A program made the position numbers and the translations under genes. 64,000 bases of DNA from an uncultured Oscillospiraceae bacterium (lineage in GTDB: Bacteria > Bacillota > Clostridia > Oscillospirales > Oscillospiraceae): the NCBI GenBank assembly GCA_934567355.1, contig CAKTJC010000001.1:124001-188000 (forward strand), given 5' to 3'. Positions 7,304-16,982 of the stretch are shown here, piece by piece (the stretch's first letter is position 1; each line of letters opens with the position of its first letter). The notes beneath the pieces are model-generated. The model searched no databases. It worked only from the letters and a program-made list of their open reading frames with translations, and was not told where the DNA came from.

Positions 7304-9650
7304 TGCCAAATACCACTTTCATAGACTGATAATACTCGCCGTTGATGTACAGGTCGTATTCCTGCTCTCCGGAACCCATTAAGGTCACGGTAAAGGTATT
7401 ATCCCCCGGCTGGATCATACCGTTGGCCACCGGCCGGTCCGCCTGTCCCTTGCGGCAGATGATCAGATTATAGGCTTCTGCCCTGGGCGGCACCTCAAAG
7501 GTCACGATCTCCGCGTGGGGATCGGCCGCATCCGACTGGGCCGGTGCAGTGGGCGTCGGATTGATGCCGGAGCCATTGGACAGGCCCAGCACGATCTCCT
7601 TGCTCAGCGCCACCACGGTATCCGGGTCCTCAGACTGGCGCACCACCTGGTTTTCAGGCTGGCTGCTGTCGGTGGAATAGGTCTCCACATTCCGGAAGCC
7701 TCTGCCATTGAGCATCTGAATGGCGGTCTGGGCATCCAGTCCCATCAGATCGGGCATCACGGCAGTTTCGATCTCGGGGCCATCGGAGATCTCCAAAACG
7801 ATATGGGTCGTAACGTCCAGCAGGGCATTTACCGTCTCAGACTGCGTGACCACATTGCCCGCAGGGACCTTGCTGCTGTGCACCAGTGTGGCGGACACAT
7901 TGGTAAAGCCCAGCTGCTCCAGCACCTGCAGCGCCATATCCTTTTCGTAGCCCAGTACATTGGGCATTTTTGCCGTGGACGAGGCCGGGCCGGTGCTGAC
8001 ATAGAGCTTGACGGTCTGGCCGTCGGTCAGCTCCGTTCCGGCTGTGGGATCGGTACGCACCACACGCCCGGATGCATAATCGTCGCTGGGCTCCTCCCGC
8101 ACCAGGATCTTCAACCCTTGCCCCATCAGGAAGGAGGTTGCCTGCCCTTGGGCGACGCCCACCAGGTCCTCCATCAGCTTGACCTTCGGCTCTGTACCCA
8201 TGCTGATGGTCAGATAAACCTCCGTCCCCTTGGCAACCATGGAGCCGCCGGCCGGTTCCTGCTTCATGATCTGCCCGGCCACATAGAAATCATCGTACTG
8301 CTGGGGGCGCAGACGAATGGTGAAATTGGGATAGCGCGCGTCAAAATCCTCGGTGTACATGCTGCCGGTGAAGTAAGGCACCTCTACCCGGTCCTTGTCC
8401 TGGTTCAGCAGAAAGCCGTTGAAGATGGCAGCCAGGAACACCACGATGGCAATGATCGCCACCACGCTGCACGACACCACCGCGACCGTGGCCGTGCGGC
8501 TGCGCTTGGCTTCCCGCTTGGCTTCCTCCTCCCGCCGGCGCTTGGCCCGCGCCAGCGCCTCCTGGCTGCGTCCGGCGTGCCCCGGCTGCGCAAGGGGATC
8601 GGGGTCGGGCTGCACCCGGTCGCTCCCCTGCCGGCTCAGCGCTTCGGCGCTCTGGCGGGAAATCGCGCCCGTATTCCGCCGGCTCAGGGAGCCGGTGGAC
8701 TCCACGCTCTTCACGCCGCCCTTGGCCTGGGCAATGCGCTCCGCCGTGGTCTTCGGCTTGGAGACGATGGGGGCGATCTTCTTGGTGGCGTCGCTGAGGG
8801 GCAAATGGTAATCAAAGGTCAAGGCAGGATTCTTGCGGAATTCCTCCAGATCATTGAGCAGCTCCGTAGCGCTGGCGTAGCGATCCTTGGGCTCCAGCGC
8901 CATGCATTTCATGATGATCTGTTCCATCCCTGCCGGGATATTGGGATTCAAGGACGAAGGCAGGGGCGCCCCGCCGTTGATATGCTGGATAGCAACCGCC
9001 ACCGGCGAATCCCCGTCGTAGGGCGGGCGGCCGGTCATCATTTCATACATGACCACGCCCAGGGAATAAATATCCGAGCGGCTGTCGGTAAAGCTGCCCT
9101 TGGCCTGTTCCGGCGAAATATAATGCACGGAGCCCAGGGCTTCTTTCGTCAGGGTGTTGCTCTTGTTCATCACCTGGGCAATGCCGAAGTCCATCACCTT
9201 GACCGAGCCGTTTTTGAGCACCATCACATTATGGGGCTTGATGTCCCGGTGGACGATGCCCCGGCTGTGGGCGTGCTCCAGCCCCTTGGCGATCTGGGTG
9301 GCAAAATGCAGGGTCTCCTTCCAGTTGAGGATGCCCTTGACCCCCATATACTGCTTGAGAGAAATGCCGTCGATCAGCTCCATGACGATGTAATAGGCAT
9401 CGTCCGAAGCGGAAACGTCGAACACCTGGACGATATTGGGATGGCTGAGCATGGCAACAGCCTCGCCCTCCGCCCGGAAACGGCGGCGGAATTCCTCGTC
9501 GCCGGAAAATTCGTCCTTGAGAACCTTCACAGCCACCAGCCGGTTCAGCCGATGGCAGCGGGCTTTATACACAACGGCCATGCCGCCGGTGCCGATGACC
9601 TCCAAAAGCTCATAGCGGTCGTCCAGCAGCTGTCCAATATATTGATTCAT
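7293..9650 (-). CDS. prkC: PASTA-domain serine/threonine kinase (PrkC/Stk1 type)
   Basis: The protein has 785 aa. The kinase domain (about residues 12-270) has glycine loop GTGGMAVVYKA, VAVKVL lysine, HRDIKPHN and DFG. A basic linker leads to a transmembrane helix near residues 385-410, then four PASTA repeats and a beta-rich tail. PASTA domains bind muropeptides or lipid II and control growth, division or germination. The ATG at 9650 is used; AAAGGAG sits about 12 nt upstream, a little far, and a TTG frame begins before it. The cognate phosphatase gene prpC lies immediately upstream. Confidence 0.95.
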   Translation of the reverse strand: MNQYIGQLLDDRYELLEVIGTGGMAVVYKARCHRLNRLVAVKVLKDEFSGDEEFRRRFRAEGEAVAMLSHPNIVQVFDVSASDDAYYIVMELIDGISLKQYMGVKGILNWKETLHFATQIAKGLEHAHSRGIVHRDIKPHNVMVLKNGSVKVMDFGIAQVMNKSNTLTKEALGSVHYISPEQAKGSFTDSRSDIYSLGVVMYEMMTGRPPYDGDSPVAVAIQHINGGAPLPSSLNPNIPAGMEQIIMKCMALEPKDRYASATELLNDLEEFRKNPALTFDYHLPLSDATKKIAPIVSKPKTTAERIAQAKGGVKSVESTGSLSRRNTGAISRQSAEALSRQGSDRVQPDPDPLAQPGHAGRSQEALARAKRRREEEAKREAKRSRTATVAVVSCSVVAIIAIVVFLAAIFNGFLLNQDKDRVEVPYFTGSMYTEDFDARYPNFTIRLRPQQYDDFYVAGQIMKQEPAGGSMVAKGTEVYLTISMGTEPKVKLMEDLVGVAQGQATSFLMGQGLKILVREEPSDDYASGRVVRTDPTAGTELTDGQTVKLYVSTGPASSTAKMPNVLGYEKDMALQVLEQLGFTNVSATLVHSSKVPAGNVVTQSETVNALLDVTTHIVLEISDGPEIETAVMPDLMGLDAQTAIQMLNGRGFRNVETYSTDSSQPENQVVRQSEDPDTVVALSKEIVLGLSNGSGINPTPTAPAQSDAADPHAEIVTFEVPPRAEAYNLIICRKGQADRPVANGMIQPGDNTFTVTLMGSGEQEYDLYINGEYYQSMKVVFGNGG

Positions 9651-9680
9651 ATTTTCAGATGGCTCCTTTCCCAAACCGCT

Positions 9681-10412
9681 TTACAGGCTCACCAGCACGC
9701 TGGTCACATTGTCCGGCGCGCCCCGGGAGACGGCAATGTCCAGCAGGCGCTTGCAGCAGCGCTCTTTATTGACCCCGTGCACTACCTCGAAGAGGATCTC
9801 CTGATCGTCCAGGAGATTGCTCAGGCCGTCGGAGCACAGCAGAAGGAAGTCTCCCTTCGACAGCTCCTGTCGGAAGACATCGCACAGGACGGTCACCTCC
9901 GTGCCCACGGCGCGGGTGATCAGGTTCTTGCCCGGGTAGGATTTGGCCATTTCCGCCGTCAGCTCTCCCCGATCCACCATCATCTGCACCACGCTGTGAT
10001 CCCGGGTGACCTGGCGGATGCCCTTCTGATTGATGATGTACGCCCGGCTGTCGCCCACGTTTACAAAGCTGACCTGCCGCCCGCGCACCAGCGCGGCGAC
10101 CAACGTGGTGCCCATGCCGCTGAATTCCTCGAACTGGCTGGCCTGGTCGTAAACCGTAAAATTGGCAAGCTTCACGGCGCTTTTGAGCATCTGGTCTGCC
10201 TTGTCCCATTCCATGTTGGGCGTCCAGGTGCGCTCGATCTCCTGGCTGAACACATCCGCTGCCAGAGAGCTTGCAACGTTGCCGGATTTTGCGCCGCCCA
10301 TGCCGTCGCAGACCACACACAGCAGGGAATTTTTATCCAGCTGCCGGATCTCATAGGCATCCTGATTCATTTTGCGGACACAGCCCTTGTCCGTCAAGCC
10401 CCAGCTCTGCAT
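9681..10412 (-). CDS. prpC: PP2C-family serine/threonine phosphatase
   Basis: The protein has 243 aa, start at 10412 after GAGGTGATC. Family motifs include the N-terminal GLTDKGCVRKMNQDAY, CDGMGGAKSGN, FVNVGDSRAYI, TRDHSV and LLLCSDGLSNLLDD, which supply the metal-binding aspartates. It reverses phosphorylation by the neighbouring PASTA kinase; the pair is nearly always adjacent in Firmicutes. The protein is compact and shows no membrane segment. Confidence 0.95.
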   Translation of the reverse strand: MQSWGLTDKGCVRKMNQDAYEIRQLDKNSLLCVVCDGMGGAKSGNVASSLAADVFSQEIERTWTPNMEWDKADQMLKSAVKLANFTVYDQASQFEEFSGMGTTLVAALVRGRQVSFVNVGDSRAYIINQKGIRQVTRDHSVVQMMVDRGELTAEMAKSYPGKNLITRAVGTEVTVLCDVFRQELSKGDFLLLCSDGLSNLLDDQEILFEVVHGVNKERCCKRLLDIAVSRGAPDNVTSVLVSL

Positions 10413-10443
10413 GGGCGATCACCTCGTCTGTCTCGTTCTGTCT

Positions 10444-11472
10444 TTACTGCTTACACTGCGTATATTTTCTTCTCAGCTGTCCGCAGGAGGCATCGATGTC
10501 CCCGCCCAGCGTCCGGCGGACGGTGGCAGGGATGCCCGCATCCTCCAAGGTCTTCTGGAACAGGGCTACCGCTGCCTTGCCGCTGGGCTTTAAGGGACTT
10601 TCCTCCACATGGTTGAGCGGAATCAGATTGAAATGGGCAGGCAGCCCCTTTAGCCGGCGGATCAGCTCCTTCGCATTGTCCACCGAATCGTTGACCCCGT
10701 CAATCATGGCGTATTCAAAGGAAATGCGCCGGGAGGTCTCGGCATAATACCGGCGGCAGGCATCCAGCAGCTCCTGGCTGGGATAGGCCTTGTTCACCGG
10801 CATGATGGTGCTGCGCACCGCATCATTGGGGGCATGGAGGGAAACGGACAGGGTCAGCTGCAATTTCCGCTTCGCCAGCTCGTCAATCTTGGGCACCAGT
10901 CCGCAGGTGGACAGGCTGATGTGGCGCATGGAAATATTCATGCCATCAGGGCTGTTCACCAGCTCCAAAAAGCGCATGACGTTATCAAAATTATCCAGCG
11001 GCTCGCCGATGCCCATAAGCACAATATGGGAAATGGGCAGCCCGGAATCCACCTGGGTGAACAGCACCTCATCCAGCATCTCAAAGGGTTCCAGCCGCCG
11101 CACCAAGCCGCCGATGGTGGAGGCGCAGAAAGCGCAGCCCATGCGGCAGCCCACCTCGGTGGAGATGCACACGGTATTGCCGTAGTGATAGCGCATCAGC
11201 ACCGTTTCCACGCAGTTGCCGTCGGACAGCTGCCAGAGGTATTTGATGGTGCCGTCCTTTTGGGACTCTTGGCGGCGCACCACCGTGGGGGCATTGATGG
11301 GGTATTTTTCCGCCAGCGCTGCCCGCAGCGCCCCGGGGAGATTGGTCATCTCCTCATAGGAGCGAACGCCCCGGTGCAGCCAGCCATACAGCTGCTTTGC
11401 CCGGAAGGCAGGCTGCCCCATTTCTTTGAGCAGGGCGCTCAGCTCCGGCAGCGTCATGGATTTTAAGTTCAT
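10444..11472 (-). CDS. rlmN: 23S rRNA (adenine2503-C2)/tRNA(A37) methyltransferase, radical SAM
   Basis: The protein has 342 aa. The start MNLKSMTLPEL at 11472 overlaps the rsmB stop by 4 bp (ATGA), which decides it over a longer open frame. The radical SAM CxxxCxxC signature appears as GCRMGCAFCAS; GIGEPLDN and LSTCG follow, and the two catalytic cysteines are expected near CAFC and the C-terminal TVRRTLGGDIDASCGQL. RlmN methylates A2503 in the peptidyl transferase centre. It sits between rsmB and prpC, the usual order. Confidence 0.95.
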   Translation of the reverse strand: MNLKSMTLPELSALLKEMGQPAFRAKQLYGWLHRGVRSYEEMTNLPGALRAALAEKYPINAPTVVRRQESQKDGTIKYLWQLSDGNCVETVLMRYHYGNTVCISTEVGCRMGCAFCASTIGGLVRRLEPFEMLDEVLFTQVDSGLPISHIVLMGIGEPLDNFDNVMRFLELVNSPDGMNISMRHISLSTCGLVPKIDELAKRKLQLTLSVSLHAPNDAVRSTIMPVNKAYPSQELLDACRRYYAETSRRISFEYAMIDGVNDSVDNAKELIRRLKGLPAHFNLIPLNHVEESPLKPSGKAAVALFQKTLEDAGIPATVRRTLGGDIDASCGQLRRKYTQCKQ

Positions 11473-12782
11473 TGCTTCCTCCGCAGACGGCAGATGAAAA
11501 AGCCGTCGGTATCGTATTGACCGGGAATCAGGGTGAGCATCCCGGTGTCGTTCTTCGGCAGGGGTTCCGGCAACGGGAGCGGCTCCCGGCAAAATTCCGG
11601 GTGGGCTTCCAGAAAGTGCTCCACCACCTGCTCATTTTCCCGCGGGAGCACGGTGCAGGTGGAATACAGCAGCACCCCGCCGGGGCGCACAAACCGGGAC
11701 TGCACCTCCAGGATTTTCTCCTGCAAGGGGGGCAGCTGCGCCAGTTCCGACAAATCTTTATAGCGAATGTCCGGTTTTTTCCGGATGATGCCCAGGCCGG
11801 AGCAGGGCACGTCCGCCAGGACGGCATCAAATGCGCCATTCCATTCCGGCTTTTCTTCCGTGGCATCCCGGCACAGGGCGGTGATGTTTTCAAAGCCCAG
11901 CCGCTTTGCCCCCGCTGCAATCAGCTCTGCCTTGTGGGGGTAGATGTCGCAGGAGGTAATGCTGCCCGTTCCCGCCATGCTGACGGCGGCGGCAAAGCTC
12001 TTGCCGCCAGGGGCGGCGCAGCAATCCAGCACCTTCCAGCCCGGTTGCAGCTCCGCGCACAGCACGCTGAGCTTGGAGGCCGGGTCCTGCACATAAAAGT
12101 AACCTGCATTAAATTCTTCCAGGCGTTCCAGGTTCCCCAGGCCGGACAGCACCAGGCAGTCCGGCATCCAGGGGTGATAATCACAGGTGATGCCCTGGGC
12201 TTCCAGGGCGGCCTTTAATGCCTGGGCGGTGGTCTTTTGGGTATTCACCTGGACGGTAACCGGGGGAGCCGTGTTGTCGGCAACGAGCATAGGCTCCAGC
12301 ATTCCCTTTGGCAAACTCTGTTTCAGCAGAGTAATGAGCGCGTCCGGGTGGCTGTAGCGGTCGGCATAGGAAACCGGCTCCTGCCAAGAACCCAGGGTGC
12401 GGGCTGCGTTGCGCAGCACCGCGTTGACCAGCGCCGGGGCGTTTTTTTGCCCCTTGCAATATTTCTTTGCCAGCTCCACCGACTCATTGACGGCGGCACT
12501 TTCCGGAATTTTGTCCATTTCATGAAGCTGATACAGCCCCAGGTGGAGAATGTCCCGCACCACGGGATGCAGATTGGTGATTTTTCCGGTGAGCAGCTGC
12601 CGCAGATAGAAATCTAACTTCCCCCGGTTCTGCACCACCCCATAGCACAGCCGGGTGGCCAGCGCCGCATCCCGGGCATCCAGCCGGTCCCTGGCGATGA
12701 GCTGCTTCAGTGCCCCGTTTGACCAGGCGCCGTTTTTCCGGCAGGCAATCAGCGCTTGCAGCGCCGTCTCTCTGGCGCTCAT
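11469..12782 (-). CDS. rsmB: 16S rRNA (cytosine967-C5)-methyltransferase
   Basis: The protein has 437 aa. An NusB-like N-terminal RNA-binding domain (residues 1-140, starting MSARETALQALIACRKNG) precedes a Rossmann-fold methyltransferase domain with CCAAPGGKSF (SAM binding), ADVPCSGLG (one catalytic Cys) and LLYSTCTV (second catalytic Cys). It methylates C967 of 16S rRNA. The start ATG directly abuts the fmt stop codon, so the two are translationally coupled. Confidence 0.94.
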   Translation of the reverse strand: MSARETALQALIACRKNGAWSNGALKQLIARDRLDARDAALATRLCYGVVQNRGKLDFYLRQLLTGKITNLHPVVRDILHLGLYQLHEMDKIPESAAVNESVELAKKYCKGQKNAPALVNAVLRNAARTLGSWQEPVSYADRYSHPDALITLLKQSLPKGMLEPMLVADNTAPPVTVQVNTQKTTAQALKAALEAQGITCDYHPWMPDCLVLSGLGNLERLEEFNAGYFYVQDPASKLSVLCAELQPGWKVLDCCAAPGGKSFAAAVSMAGTGSITSCDIYPHKAELIAAGAKRLGFENITALCRDATEEKPEWNGAFDAVLADVPCSGLGIIRKKPDIRYKDLSELAQLPPLQEKILEVQSRFVRPGGVLLYSTCTVLPRENEQVVEHFLEAHPEFCREPLPLPEPLPKNDTGMLTLIPGQYDTDGFFICRLRRKQ

Positions 12783-13694
12783 TTAAGCGTCCAGGGGATG
12801 ACCCCGGAAATAATCCGGCGCGTTCATCCGCTTGCCGCCCTGGGCTTGCAGGGAGCGAATCTCAATGGCACCCTGACCGCAGGCAATCACCAGCCCGTGC
12901 TTGTTCAGTTCCAGCACAGAGCCGGGAACGCCCTGCCCCTCCACCACTCTGGTTTCATGCACCTTAAACTGGGTGCCGTTTAACTCCATGGTGGCAACCG
13001 GCCAGGGATGCAGCCCCCGCACCTGGTTGTGAATCTGCTGGGCAGTCTTGTTCCAGTCAATAGGACACATGGCTTTGTCCAGCATGGGCGCAAAGCTCAC
13101 CTGGCTTTCGTCCTGAGGGGTGCGGGGAATCTGCTCCCCGGAGGCAAACCGCCCCAGGGTCTTACTCAGCAAATCCGCACCCAGCACCGCCAGCCGATCG
13201 AGCAGCTCGCCGGCAGTCTCATTTTCCCCAATGGGGGTCTTGGACACGTCGATAATATCACCGGCATCCATTTCCCGCACCAGATACATGGCGGTCACGC
13301 CGGTTTCGGTCAGTCCGTCCAGCACCGCCCACTGATAGGGGGCAGAGCCGCGGTATTTGGGCAGCACGCTGGCGTGAATGTTGATGCAGCCCAGGGTGGG
13401 CACATCCAGCACCTTCTGGGGCAGGATGCGGCCATAGGCCACCACGGCGCACACATCGGGCTTCAAGTCCCGCAGCTGCTGCACGGTCTCCTCCTCCCGG
13501 AAGTTTTCCGGTTGGAACACGGGAATCCCCGCCTCCTGCGCCACCAGCTTCACCGGGGAAGCCACCAGCTTCATGCCCCGCCCCTTGGGGCGGTCAGGCT
13601 GGGTGTAAACACCCACCACCTGGAATCCGTCTGCCAGGATTTTTTTCAGGCACGTTGCGGCAATGTCCGGCGTGCCCATGAAAACAACTCGCAA
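12783..13694 (-). CDS. fmt: Methionyl-tRNA formyltransferase
   Basis: The protein has 303 aa, beginning MRVVFMGTPDIAATC. It shows the formyl-transferase signature region around GCINIHASVLPKYRGSAPYQ, with the catalytic Asn-His-Asp triad (INIHAS and the downstream ITAMYLVREMDAGDI-type segment), and a C-terminal OB-like tRNA-binding domain. It formylates initiator Met-tRNA, and peptide deformylase, encoded immediately upstream, removes the formyl group later. Spacing to def is 2 bp. Confidence 0.96.
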   Translation of the reverse strand: MRVVFMGTPDIAATCLKKILADGFQVVGVYTQPDRPKGRGMKLVASPVKLVAQEAGIPVFQPENFREEETVQQLRDLKPDVCAVVAYGRILPQKVLDVPTLGCINIHASVLPKYRGSAPYQWAVLDGLTETGVTAMYLVREMDAGDIIDVSKTPIGENETAGELLDRLAVLGADLLSKTLGRFASGEQIPRTPQDESQVSFAPMLDKAMCPIDWNKTAQQIHNQVRGLHPWPVATMELNGTQFKVHETRVVEGQGVPGSVLELNKHGLVIACGQGAIEIRSLQAQGGKRMNAPDYFRGHPLDA

Positions 13695-13696
13695 GC

Positions 13697-14176
13697 TTAT
13701 TCCTCCGCTTCCGCTTCCAGCTCTTCGTCCGTCAGGAAGCGTTCCATGATCTCGGTATACATAATGCCGTCCAGATGATCCAGCTCATGGCAGAAGCAGC
13801 GGGCGATCAGCTCCTCGCCCTCGGCCTCGAACCACGCTCCGTTTCTGTCCTGGGCGCGTACCTTGGCATAATTGGGGCGCTTGACCAGACCGTACTTCCC
13901 CGGCACGCTGAGGCAGCCCTCGGCTCCCTCCTGCTCGCCGCTGGTTTCCAGCAGCTCCGGGTTCACCAGCTCCAGAATCTCCTCGCCGGTATCCACGATC
14001 ACCACCCGGCGCAGGATCCCCACCTGGGGGGCAGCCAAGCCCACGCCGTTGGCCTCTGCCAGCGTCTGGCGCATGTCGTCAAGCAGCTTGTGCAGCCGGC
14101 GGTCAAATTTTTCCACCGGTCTGCAAACCTTATGCAGCGCCGGATCGTCAGCGGTCAAAATCTTACGTAATCCCAT
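13697..14176 (-). CDS. def: Peptide deformylase
   Basis: The protein has 159 aa. Motif 1 GVGLAAPQVG, motif 2 EGCLSVPG and motif 3 with the zinc-binding HELDHLDG are all intact; the last gives the HExxH glutamate. It removes the N-formyl group from nascent proteins. It sits between priA and fmt as in most Firmicutes. The 61-bp gap to priA holds no obvious signal. Confidence 0.96.
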   Translation of the reverse strand: MGLRKILTADDPALHKVCRPVEKFDRRLHKLLDDMRQTLAEANGVGLAAPQVGILRRVVIVDTGEEILELVNPELLETSGEQEGAEGCLSVPGKYGLVKRPNYAKVRAQDRNGAWFEAEGEELIARCFCHELDHLDGIMYTEIMERFLTDEELEAEAEE

Positions 14177-14237
14177 GTTTTATCTCCCAATCTCTATAAT
14201 TGCTTACTTTCTGAAAGAACCTGCCTCCCGGAGGGCA

Positions 14238-16685
14238 CTATTCAAACCCGTTCACATCCGCATAGGCGGTGACGCCGCGGCTTCCCTTGTCCTTGGCGAA
14301 CTGACGCAGGAGCCAGGCCAGCAGGAAGCGCATGGGTCTATCCATGCTCCCGCAGACGGTGAGGCGGTAGCGGTAGTGGTAGTTGATCTTCGGCACCGGA
14401 CAGGGGGCAGGGCCGAGAACGTTCATCTTCTCGCTCCGGTAGTCCGGCTGCGCCAGGCACTGCAGGAGGCTGTCCCGGAATTTGACCGCGCTGCGCAGCA
14501 CGGCGGTCTCGTCCTCTCCCTGGAAGGTGACCATCAGCCGGTCGCCGAAGGGAGGCGCATTCTGCATCTGCCGCAGCTGGATCTCCAGGTCATAAAACCC
14601 GTCGTAATCCTGGTTGGCAGCCAGCTGGATCAGCCGGTGGTTGGGGGTCATGGTCTGCAGCACCGCGCGGCCTGCTTCCTCGCCCCGTCCGGCTCTGCCC
14701 ACCACCTGGGTCAGCAGATTGAAGGTGGTCTCCCCCGCCCGGTAGCCGCCGGTGTACAGGGAGAGGTCGGCATCCAGCACGCCGACCAGCGTGACCTTGG
14801 GCAGGTTCAAGCCCTTCGCCACCATCTGGGTGCCCAGGAGCACCGCCACGTGCTCCTTCTGAAAATGCTCCAATATCTTTTCGTGTGTATTCACGGCGCT
14901 GACGGTATCGGCGTCCATCCGATCCACCGTCATGTCCGGGAAAAGCGTTTTTAATTCCTGCTCCACCTTCTGCGTGCCGGTGCCCATGGGCTTGAGCGGC
15001 CCGCCGCACTTGGGGCAGCGCCGGGGAACCGGCTGGGAAAAGCCGCAGTAGTGGCACATCAAGCGGCCATTGGCGCTGTGGTAGGTCATAGCCAGGGAGC
15101 ACCGGGGGCACTGAGGCACCTCCCGGCAGTCCACGCACACCAGTGCACGGCTGTTGCCCCGGCGGTTGAGCAGGAGCACGGTCTGATTGCCCGCTGTCCA
15201 GTTGTCGTAAAGCTGCTGGCGGAGGGAGTCGCTGAGGGTCAGGTCGTTGCCCATCTTGATCTCTTCCCGCATGTCCACGATCTCCACCCGGGGGAGCGGG
15301 CGGCCGTTGTAGCGGCTGTGCAGGGTATATAGGGAATAATCCCCTTTTTTTGCATGATACATACTCTCCACGCTGGGCGTGGCAGAGCCCAGCAGCACCA
15401 GGGTATGCTCCTTGACACCCCGCCACATGGCGACCTCACGGGCGCAGTAGCGGGGGGAATTTTCGGATTTATAGGAATGCTCCTGCTCCTCGTCCAGGAT
15501 GATGACGCCCAGACTTTCGCAGGGGGCAAACACGGCGGAGCGGGTGCCCACGATCACTCTGGCATCCCCGCTCTTTACCCGCTTCCACTGGTCGTAGCGC
15601 TCGCCCATTCCCAGGCTGCTGTGGAGCACCGCCACGCTGGAGCCGAACCAGGCGGCCATCAGCCCCAAAAGCTGGGGGGTAAGGGCGATTTCCGGCACCA
15701 GAAGCAGGGCGCTCTTCCCCATTTCCAGGCAGCGCTGGATCAGGCGGATGTAAACGGAGGTCTTGCCGGAGCCGGTGACGCCGTACAGCAGCGCCACGCC
15801 GGGCGCTTCGGCATCCATTTGCTGGCTGAGCCCCTGAAAGGCGGCCTGCTGCTCTGCGTTCAGAATCAGCTCCCCGTCGATTTCGGCGGGCTTGATCTCC
15901 CGGCAGCGAAGCACGCTGCGCTGGGACAGGGTGACATAGCCCAGCGCTTCCAGCCGCCGTACCGTTGCGGGGGATGCGCCGGTGTAATAGCAGATGTCCT
16001 TTACCGCGCCGCTGCCCACGCTGGCCAGCAGCTCCAGAACGCTGCGCTGCATGGCGGCAGATTTGGGGCGGGAGGCGGCAAACTCCTGCGCCTGCTCCCC
16101 GGGAACGGCCAGAGTCGCGACCATCTCCGTCTTGTCGCCGATGCGCGGACGGAACTCCTGCTGGGTCGAAATCCACTTTTTCCGCAGAAGATATTCCAGC
16201 GCCCCGGCAAAAGCCTCATCGGAGGCGGCAGCAGGGCGAAGCGCCTCTTCCTCCGCCTCGCCGCCCAGCGATTGCAGCAGCTGCAGAACCTCCCGCGCGC
16301 CTTCCTTGCGGATGGCGGCAGCTTCCCAGCCGCGGTCGGCAGTGAGGGAAAAGGTAACTCTGGTATGGAACCATGCCCCCGCCGGGAGCATGGCGCGGAC
16401 GGCATCGAAAAAGGTGCAGAAATACCGCTCCCGCAGAAAGCCCGCCAGGAGCAGCTGGCGCCGGGTGAGCATGGGCGCGTCATCCAGCACCCGCGCCACA
16501 CTTTTCAGCCCCGCCCCGTCCCCCGCTTCCACGGAAAGGACGATGCCCTCGGTCATCTTGTTGGCGCGGCCGAAGGGCAGCTGAACCCGATGGCCGGGCT
16601 GCAGCTCCATTCCCTCCGGGATGCGGTAGGAATAGGGCTTGTCAATGGCAAACACAGCCGCGCTGACTGCTATTTTTCCAATCAT
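14238..16685 (-). CDS. priA: Primosomal replication restart helicase PriA
   Basis: The protein has 815 aa. Start MIGKIAVSAAVFAIDKPYSY at 16685 is favoured by GGAGGGCTT just upstream. The N-terminal DNA-binding domain is followed by Walker A GVTGSGKTSVY, the DEEQEHSYK box (DExH type) and a zinc-binding insertion with paired CxxC motifs (CVDC, CPRC, CHYC, CPKC). Helicase domain 2 ends with GRAGRGEEAGRAVLQT. PriA reloads the replisome at stalled forks. The coaBC gene often found between rpoZ and priA is absent here. Confidence 0.95.
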   Translation of the reverse strand: MIGKIAVSAAVFAIDKPYSYRIPEGMELQPGHRVQLPFGRANKMTEGIVLSVEAGDGAGLKSVARVLDDAPMLTRRQLLLAGFLRERYFCTFFDAVRAMLPAGAWFHTRVTFSLTADRGWEAAAIRKEGAREVLQLLQSLGGEAEEEALRPAAASDEAFAGALEYLLRKKWISTQQEFRPRIGDKTEMVATLAVPGEQAQEFAASRPKSAAMQRSVLELLASVGSGAVKDICYYTGASPATVRRLEALGYVTLSQRSVLRCREIKPAEIDGELILNAEQQAAFQGLSQQMDAEAPGVALLYGVTGSGKTSVYIRLIQRCLEMGKSALLLVPEIALTPQLLGLMAAWFGSSVAVLHSSLGMGERYDQWKRVKSGDARVIVGTRSAVFAPCESLGVIILDEEQEHSYKSENSPRYCAREVAMWRGVKEHTLVLLGSATPSVESMYHAKKGDYSLYTLHSRYNGRPLPRVEIVDMREEIKMGNDLTLSDSLRQQLYDNWTAGNQTVLLLNRRGNSRALVCVDCREVPQCPRCSLAMTYHSANGRLMCHYCGFSQPVPRRCPKCGGPLKPMGTGTQKVEQELKTLFPDMTVDRMDADTVSAVNTHEKILEHFQKEHVAVLLGTQMVAKGLNLPKVTLVGVLDADLSLYTGGYRAGETTFNLLTQVVGRAGRGEEAGRAVLQTMTPNHRLIQLAANQDYDGFYDLEIQLRQMQNAPPFGDRLMVTFQGEDETAVLRSAVKFRDSLLQCLAQPDYRSEKMNVLGPAPCPVPKINYHYRYRLTVCGSMDRPMRFLLAWLLRQFAKDKGSRGVTAYADVNGFE

Positions 16686-16711
16686 AAGCCCTCCGGACAT
16701 TCAGCAATGAC

Positions 16712-16918
16712 TTAATTTTTGTACTCTTCCTTCACATAGGCGGTCAGTTCGCCGTCGGCGACCTCCTGAATGGCCATGGTGACAGGCTTTTCCGGCAGAT
16801 CTTCGTTCAGCGCCTCCGCCTCGGCAGCGATCTGGCGGGCGCGGTGCGCCACCAGGTTTACCAGCAGATAACGGCTCTCGATCGTCTTGAGCAAATCAGC
16901 AACAGGGGGATAAAGCAT
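16712..16918 (-). CDS. rpoZ: DNA-directed RNA polymerase omega subunit
   Basis: The protein has 68 aa, beginning MLYPPVADLLKTIESRYLLV and containing the omega pattern VAHRARQIAAEAE followed by KPVTMAIQEVADG. It is shorter than E. coli omega but typical for Clostridia. It assists folding and assembly of the beta' subunit. It sits between gmk and priA in the conserved order. Confidence 0.92.
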   Translation of the reverse strand: MLYPPVADLLKTIESRYLLVNLVAHRARQIAAEAEALNEDLPEKPVTMAIQEVADGELTAYVKEEYKN

Positions 16919-16982
16919 ATTAAAGCCTCCAAAAATGAATTGATATATGAATTCTTCCCAAAGAAGGGAGGGATCAGCAAAT

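Noticed and set aside
7515..10616. A 1,033-codon open frame on the plus strand opposite prkC and prpC
   Set aside because: It is antisense to two clearly identified genes, is rich in His/Gly/Leu as expected from reverse reading of GC-rich codons, and matches no known family pattern.
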